Assembly: GCF_046630445.1 (NCBI RefSeq)
Contig: NC_092335.1
Coordinates: forward strand, 2,912,001 to 2,976,000
Direction: 5' to 3'
Length of the DNA stretch: 64,000 bases
DNA from: Rutidosis leptorrhynchoides
Lineage: Eukaryota; Streptophyta; Magnoliopsida; Asterales; Asteraceae
Under the pieces are notes generated by a model that was not told where the DNA came from, ran no database searches, and saw only the letters and a list, made by a program, of their open reading frames with translations. Every line of letters starts with the position of its first letter. The first letter of the stretch is position 1. Below are positions 58,215 through 64,000 of this stretch, piece by piece. Position numbers and translations under genes: made by a program.

Positions 58215-59242
58215 TATTGAAGGAGCACGATCAGAAATAAAGGTAATCTCTGACATACGATTACTCATACCACAACTCTCTAAATGATCTTTTAGATTGC
58301 CAAAAAACCATGACCAAACCTCGTTTGTCTCGCCTTCACCAATTCCATAAGCCAATGGCAAAATTCCGTTATTGGCATCCATTGCAACAGCAACTAAATT
58401 TGTACCCAAGTATCCAGCTTTCAAATGTGCATCATCAACGATGATAATAGGGAGAACGTTTTGGACAAATGATCAAATCTGCACGCAAACAAATCAAATG
58501 AGATTGCTATTAGTTTAAGATAAAACAATTTTAGGATAATGATACTTACAACTGCACCAAAAGACATGTAACACATCACGAATCTATTTTCATTGTCAGT
58601 CACCACATTGGTCATGCTTCCTGGGTTATGAATCTTAATGTTATGAAGATAAATGGGAAGCATTCGGAACGAGTCATCCATACTGCCACAGAGCATCTCT
58701 ATTGCATGACACTTGGATCTCCATGCTTGATTGTAAGAAATGCTCACCCAAAAAGGGTTGCCAACATCATCACGTATATCTTTTGGTTTATAGTCTCGAT
58801 TTGCAGCTTTGAACGATTCCATCAAAGTACTTCCTAGCACCTTTTTGGTTGCATGTTTATTATTTCCCATAATTTGGGAACGTGAGCATGTGTGTACGTC
58901 ATGCAATTTCTTTACGATGAAGTTATCAGTGTGGCGTATTTTGTATGCACTACATTTCCACTCACAATTTGGCAACATGCATTTAGCGGTGAATCGAGAT
59001 TTGTCTGACTTTACAGGCTTAATTTGGAAGTTTTCTTCAAGACATTTTGTGTATAGATGGTTTACAAAATCATCCTTGTTTAAAAAAGTTTGTCGAACTT
59101 TAATCAAATCGGATACTCTATAACTGGTTGTTATTTCGCTCGTACATTCAGTCTCTTGGTCATGCTCACTCAATAAAAGTGGCATATTCCAGAATACATC
59201 CTTTTTTTTCTTCCTCTTCTTCATCTTCATCTTGATCTACTC
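58215..59242 (-). pseudogene. MULE (MuDR-type) transposase, N-terminal and first catalytic piece
   Basis: Minus-strand reading starts in an acidic D/E-rich run at the junction with the element at 59243. It passes through a MuDR N-terminal domain with a C/H-containing segment (CMLPNCEWKCSAY ... HDVHTC) and RDYKPKDIRDDV, reaches YMSFGAV at 58550, has an intron at 58549-58479 (GT...AG), then resumes with the DDE core (IIIVDDAHLKAGYLGTNLVA, first Asp about 58434) and ends FISDRAPSI with the second Asp (58230-58232). The family excises and inserts DNA by a DDE mechanism. Frameshifts occur at the A-run near 59200 and just after the intron. Confidence 0.9.
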
Positions 59243-61770
59243 TGTAGTCACCCGGAAATTTCCGACTAAATTTAAACTTAATCTTTATATGATCTCGACA
59301 CGATAAGCAAAGTCTCCAATGTTGAAGTCTTAAAAATTTTAAACTGTTTCATATATTCAATTGACTTTCGACTATTCCCGACGATTCACGAATAATTAAT
59401 TGTAAATAGATATGTGTGTGTATATATATACATAGTAATTGAAATTTATAATTTGTAATATATATATATATATATATGTAATAAATATTAAAAATTCAAT
59501 ATATTATATAATTGGTAAATAATAATAAATTGTAATATATTAAATCAAGTTACAAGTTCGAATATGATTATTATTACTTTCAATATTATTATCAATAGTA
59601 ATATTGATATTAATATCAGTATTATTAATATTATTAATTTCAATACATAATATACAGATATGGAAATTGATACCTTTTATTTGATAATAATATTATTAAT
59701 ACTAATTGTTATTCTTGTTAATATTATAATTATTATTAGTTGTGACTTACTATTATTGTTATTACTCTTATTATTATAATTATTACTATTAATTATTATT
59801 ATTATTAGTATTTTGATTATTATTATTAATGTAATTATAATTATTAATTAATAAAATCAATTATATAAAAACATAAATATAGATTTGGAATGTAAATCTA
59901 TTTCAATAGCAAACGATTGTGTTCAGAAGAAAACAAATTGATAAGATATCACATATTTAGATTGTACGAATTCTGTTAGAAGTCTCAATCTACTTTATCT
60001 ATTTTTTTCTCCCTTTCTGTTCCTGATTGAGGAATCTGTCGATTACTATCTACTACAAAACAACTGAAATTGATTTCTATTGTGATATAAAATATACACT
60101 AGCACGTTATGTATACCTACTACTGCTTCTCGTCGTAATTCAACACCATAACCATCACCTAATTCTTTCCTTCTCTTTTTCTATATTTGTCTATCTCTTT
60201 CTTAAAAATCCTGGTTACCGTTTCGAATCACAACCACAGATCATTGCAACATACTATTATCTGTGTAAACTTTTTGAATTTAAACCAAAACCACAATCCA
60301 CCACCTACAATCACCACCTTAAAGCTTGATTAAACAAGATCATCACTTTTTAAATCCTTCTTGGTCACCCCCTACACGACACCCTTGTACCATCACCTCT
60401 AAACTTCCACCATTAATTTCCGTTGGTTATTTGTTGTATGCTTGCTGTTTGAACATATCACCAAGTCCATCACTTATCTCTTTTCTATCCATGATTAAGA
60501 AAACCACCAATGTTGACAAACCATCACCTTGATCACCATTAAAACACCAACTGCACTTCTGTCCTAGTTCCTTTCTATCAAACCATTAGATCACCGGAAC
60601 TACACCATGAAAACAAGCTGATGCATCAGCTTGAATACGTTCTATTTCTGTCACCCTAAAAACAACCATCGTGAACCTATTTATTATTTTCTTTCCGTCA
60701 CCTTCAAAACCAAATATTGAAGCCTTCAACACCATCACACCACTCTCTTTCTCTTCTCCTTGAATATGAAACCAAACCAAACACCCGGGAAATAACTGCT
60801 ACTATCATTATATGTGTTTCTGCTTTGATGTCGTGAAAAAAACAACATCACTACAACCTCACTGTATTCTTTTTCCTACAATCAAACATCAACCCACCAA
60901 TGAGCCACCTCTATTACCCGCAACCAGTTACCACCTCTTCAATTTTTTTTCTCCTTCTTCGTAAACTTGCGAAATCACTTACAAGACCATTTATTATTTT
61001 ACTTTTGATTGCTTCGATTATTCTAACCAAATATAAAGAATGAGGAGGGTACTTTATTATTTGTTTGTCCTTTTACCTAGTGGCCAACATGAAATATCAC
61101 TTTAAGATAGTGGGGAACCATTGAATATTTTTCTTCCTAAAACTCATGTCGTGGCAAATTCCAAAACACAACATAACAACTAAGTTAATTGGGCTGCAAA
61201 TGATTCGTTCCCTTTAAAAAATTTTTTTTTGCACCGAATGGTGTTGAGTGGATGAGGCCAAGGATTAGTTTTGCATAAGTGGGGTTGGAACATTATTAAA
61301 CAACACATGATGGGAGTGCATGATAGTTACAGCATGATATTTTTTTTATATATCGACTATTGGAGGTTAACCAAACAGGCTACGAGGTTCCTGGTTGGGC
61401 TACCGAGTTTTCTGTTGAGATTGGGCCGAAGAGTGCAGTTGGGCCGAAATATAAAGAACCAAGTTAATAGTCAATATTTGATTTGGGCTGCCATAATTGG
61501 GCCTCATTTCCTGTTTTGCTGGAGAGCCAAAAATGGAGGGTGAATATGATTATAAGAGTGATAATTTTGATAATGTATGATTATAGATAGATGATAAGGT
61601 AATGAATTGATATGGTTATGAAAGATAGATGAATTAATGAAGAAATAGTGTTGAGGATGGTTAGTTGATAATGATGATGTTTAGGATAAATGAAAACAGT
61701 AGATATAATCGATATGAAAACAGTAGATATAATCGATACATAGATATAGAACGGATATCAAATCAAAAAA

Positions 61771-61843
61771 GCAGAAGTAGCGGAATGGTTTGGAATGTTG
61801 TTGAGTTAATAAATGGTCGGGAGTTCGAATCCTTGCTGCTGCT
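61771..61843 (+). other. tRNA-like module a in the LTR of element 4
   Basis: GCAGAAGTAGCGGAATGG at the 5' side, AGTTCGAATCC (B box, one mismatch) at 61822-61832 and a partly complementary 3' arm CTTGCTGCTGC. Position and order match module a of element 3. Confidence 0.5.
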
Positions 61844-62002
61844 AGTATTTTTCTTTTTCAAATATTTAGTCGGGCTAAGTGTTGGGCCATGAATATGTTG
61901 TTGGGCGTGGGAACTAAGGTGGCCTGAGGTAAATTTCGGCCCAATATTAACTAATAGGTATAAGTTACATAAATTAATCGGGGCATTTAAATTAAAGAAA
62001 AA

Positions 62003-62076
62003 TGGTACGGATCGTTTGGCAAAGGCGTGTTAGCGGGTTAACGGGAGGTCGCGGGTTCGAGCCCTGTCTGGGGCAT
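62003..62076 (+). other. tRNA-like module b in the LTR of element 4
   Basis: TTTGGCAAAGGCG resembles an A box and GGGTTCGAGCCC (62053-62064) is a perfect B box. It starts about 230 bp after module a, as in element 3. Confidence 0.5.
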
Positions 62077-62232
62077 TCTTTTTAGGAAAAAGCTTTTTAA
62101 GGTAGTATTATTTTTACAAATTATTATCATTATTATTATTATCATTATTTTATTACTAATATTATCATTATTATTACAACAAATAAATATTATATATATA
62201 TAATTCTACTTATAATAACATTACATATTATA

Positions 62233-62279
<47 letters not shown>

Positions 62280-62754
62280 TTTTTTATAACTATTCATATA
62301 TAAAAAATGATGTATTTTTAATATAATGTTAAACATATATAAATATTAATATAATTATATAAACATTAGTCATTTTTAAAGATACATACAAATTAAATAT
62401 ATATAATATATAATTTAAGATATAATAAATTTGTTCGATTACAAATATATGTGTTAATATATATAAATGATATAGGTTCGTGAATCCGAGGTCAACCCTA
62501 CACTTGTTCAATGTCGTTCTATGTATTTTTACTACAAAATACAGTATGGTGAGTTCATTTGATTCCCTTTTACTCTTTACATTTTTGGGACTGAGAATAC
62601 ATGCGTTATTTTTACAACTGCTTTATGAAATGCTTTTGAAATATATTTTGAACTGCGAATACATGAAATGCTTTTATAAATGTTTGACGATATAGACACA
62701 AGCAAAACATTCCTCGAATGAATTATTATGCAGACAGAAGTTCTGCTAATTATT

Positions 62755-62878
62755 ATTGAATTATGTGGACATGATAATTGCCACCATTGAATTATGTGGA
62801 CATGATAATTGCCACCATTAAATTATGTGGACATGATAATTGCCACCATTGAATTATGTGGACATGATAATTGCCACT
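62755..62878 (+). repeat. 31-bp tandem repeat, four copies
   Basis: The core TTATGTGGACATGATAATTG recurs at 62761, 62792, 62823 and 62854, a strict 31-bp period with almost no divergence. It contains the short palindrome-like CATGATAATTG. Confidence 0.95.
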
Positions 62879-63317
62879 AATTGAAGTGAATGTTATGTAT
62901 CGAGAGAATGATTTTATACACAGGTTATGTGTATGTTATTTTTGTGCACGAGATATGTGTACGGTTACTAAGATTTATGAAAAATGATTTCATACACGAG
63001 AAAGGTGTACTGTATTTGAAAGATATCGCATGTACATTACAGGTGGGTATAGGATTCGGGCCCATTTGTACCATGCAGGATTTAAATCTTGTGGTCTATC
63101 AAAATGATGAATTTTATTGTTTACGATAAACCTATGAACTCACCAACCTTTTGGTTGACACTTGAAAGCATGTTTATTCTCAGGTATGAAAGAAATCTTC
63201 CGCTGTGCATTTGCTCATATTACATGGAGTCGTTCATGGCATATAGAGGTCCGTTCATCGCAATGGTACCAGATGTTATTGTATTCGTTCAGAAAAATTT
63301 GGACGGGGTATGACATG

Positions 63318-63329
63318 TGGTATCAGAGC
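63318..63329 (+). promoter_or_regulatory. Primer-binding site of element 4
   Basis: TGGTATCAGAGC two bases after the LTR. The leader that follows (GATGCATTAGTGAGTCTGGA) also occurs in the chromovirus leader near 12795-12815. Confidence 0.85.
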
Positions 63330-63773
63330 GGTGGTCTTAGCGAACCAGGTCTTGCATTAGTGTGTCTAACTGATAGTTGTTTAGATGCATTAGTGAGTCT
63401 GGACTTCGACCGTGTCTGCATGTCAAAAGTTTTGCTTATCGTTTCGTGTCGAAAATTACCCGCTTATCATCCTTAGGAAATTACCTGCTTATCATTCTTA
63501 GGGAATCACTTGCTCATTATTCTTAGTCTAGACACATTTTACTGCATCGACTGCATGAATAGTGTATAGACAAAGTTCATATCTTATCGTATCTGCTAAT
63601 TTATATATTAGCGTATCTGTTATTGTTACCTTTGCCTGACAGCTTTCGTAGATTCCTCCGTAACTTATGGGATTTTAGTATTATATATGCATATGTAAAT
63701 TATGTATTTCAGAGTACTAATCTACATCCTATTATCTATTTCTTATCGAAAATCCTTCATCTGATCGTACGAG

Positions 63774-64000
63774 ATGAATCCCTCCACCAGTTCGAGTCCC
63801 TCGGATTTCGATAGCTATTCCGATAGTTATTCCGACAGCTATTCCGACATGGATATTCACCTAAACTTCAAAAGCGGTGTCACCAAAATGAATCAATCAA
63901 TCAGTTATCCCCAATTCATCTGATGGGTTCATAGTCGATTTAAACAATGGAGACGCGAAGAAGGCGATCCTTTTCACCAACCGAATTTACCTCTTGGCAA
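63774..64000 (+). pseudogene. Gag-like short protein of element 4, partial, one in-frame stop
   Basis: Starts MNPSTSSSPSDFDSYSD with a three-fold DSYS repeat, then MNQSISYPQF and QWRREEGDPFHQPN, matching the element 1 protein. TGA at 63921-63923 replaces the region of the MNW motif. It runs off the window. Confidence 0.6.

Larger units (their letters stand above)
6378..59242. mobile_element. Mutator-like element (Ulp1-bearing, Kaonashi-like), broken by nested LTR elements
   Basis: A Ulp1-type protease gene (plus) and a MuDR-type transposase gene (minus) face each other 3' to 3', with stop codons about 650 bp apart. Plant MULEs that carry Ulp1-like genes next to a transposase are a known class (Kaonashi-type). 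Removing the LTR elements at 9474-28162, 28420-36689, 36795-46074 and 46525-58214, with one copy of each 5-bp target duplication, leaves a contiguous element of under 9 kb within the window. The right end lies beyond another insertion at 59243 and outside the window; the left end is not pinned. Terminal inverted repeats and the 9-bp target duplication expected of a MULE cannot be verified here. Confidence 0.75.
59243..63315 (+). repeat. 5' LTR of element 4 (about 4073 bp)
   Basis: TGTAGTCACCC to GGGTATGACA, followed by the primer site. Contents: TA and ATT runs (59457-59870), a CT/AC-rich tract (60120-60950), clustered TTGGGCC motifs (61420-61510 and 61870-61940), two tRNA-like modules, a (TA)n run (about 62234-62275), a 31-bp tandem repeat and the conserved core block (63137-63185). 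The listed small ORFs lack any domain. Confidence 0.85.
59243..64000 (+). mobile_element. Non-autonomous LTR retrotransposon no. 4, 5' part
   Basis: Its LTR, primer site and start of a gag-like ORF lie on the plus strand and run off the window. The LTR start (TGTAGTCACCCGG) and several hundred following bases match the LTRs of element 3, so it is the same broad family in the opposite orientation. The left flank is TACTC (59238-59242); the matching right flank is outside the window. Confidence 0.85.

Noticed and set aside
61771..62076. Functional tRNA genes
   Set aside because: A and B boxes are present but the arms do not form a full cloverleaf, and they lie inside an LTR; described as tRNA-like instead.
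62755..62878. CRISPR-like array
   Set aside because: The repeats abut directly with no variable spacers and the DNA is plant nuclear; it is a plain 31-bp minisatellite.

Overview
This is a repeat-dominated stretch of plant nuclear DNA, eudicot by its gene families. The LTR-retrotransposon style suggests a daisy-family genome, but that is only an impression. No intact ordinary host gene is visible. The window holds a broken R2R3-MYB gene, a decayed Mutator-like (MULE) transposon carrying a Ulp1-type protease gene, and six or seven LTR retrotransposons that interrupt them.

Left end (1-5.7 kb): the 3' end of a Ty1/copia element (last ORF, polypurine tract, 948-bp 3' LTR) lies inside exon 3 of a minus-strand R2R3-MYB pseudogene. 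The MYB keeps the classic three-exon layout with a 130-bp exon 2, but has a TAG, a frameshift and a TGA besides the insertion.

Middle and right (about 5.7-59.2 kb): one MULE appears to underlie the whole region. A Ulp1-like cysteine protease gene (plus strand, 6451-8613, frame-broken, catalytic H-D-Q-C retained) converges on a MuDR-type transposase gene (minus strand). The transposase is split into five pieces at 59242-58215, 46524-46075, 36794-36690, 28419-28163 and 9473-9258. The first four pieces bracket elements whose 5-bp target duplications can be read (TATTG, TCTTG, TTCTA, CCTTT), and the coding sequence continues in order across each junction. A further element sits at 59243. Most introns of the protease gene, and its 3' flank, are filled with a palindromic minisatellite based on GACGCAAGG...CCTTGCGTC.

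The insertions are: (i) 9474-28162, a Ty3/gypsy chromovirus with 3251-bp outer LTRs, an internal third LTR, one intact gag-pol ORF, and two extra ORFs upstream of gag (an acidic protein and an F-box protein), each present twice; (ii) 28420-36689, (iii) 36795-46074 and (iv) 46525-58214, three minus-strand elements with very long LTRs and no pol; (v) 59243 to the window end, the 5' part of a plus-strand relative. Groups ii-v share with the chromovirus the tRNA-Met-type primer site, 5' leader, polypurine-tract region and an LTR core block, so they look like non-autonomous partners using its enzymes. They encode a short gag-like N-terminal protein, and ii-iv carry an antisense, TATA-preceded 57-codon ORF for a small membrane protein next to the 3' LTR (intact in two, broken in one).

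Most unusual signals: the conserved antisense membrane micro-ORF; the F-box ORF inside a chromovirus; an internal palindromic copy of the polypurine tract; paired tRNA-like Pol III boxes inside LTRs; and the hairpin minisatellite confined to one gene's introns and 3' flank. All identifications come from reading the sequence by eye; no database search was run.
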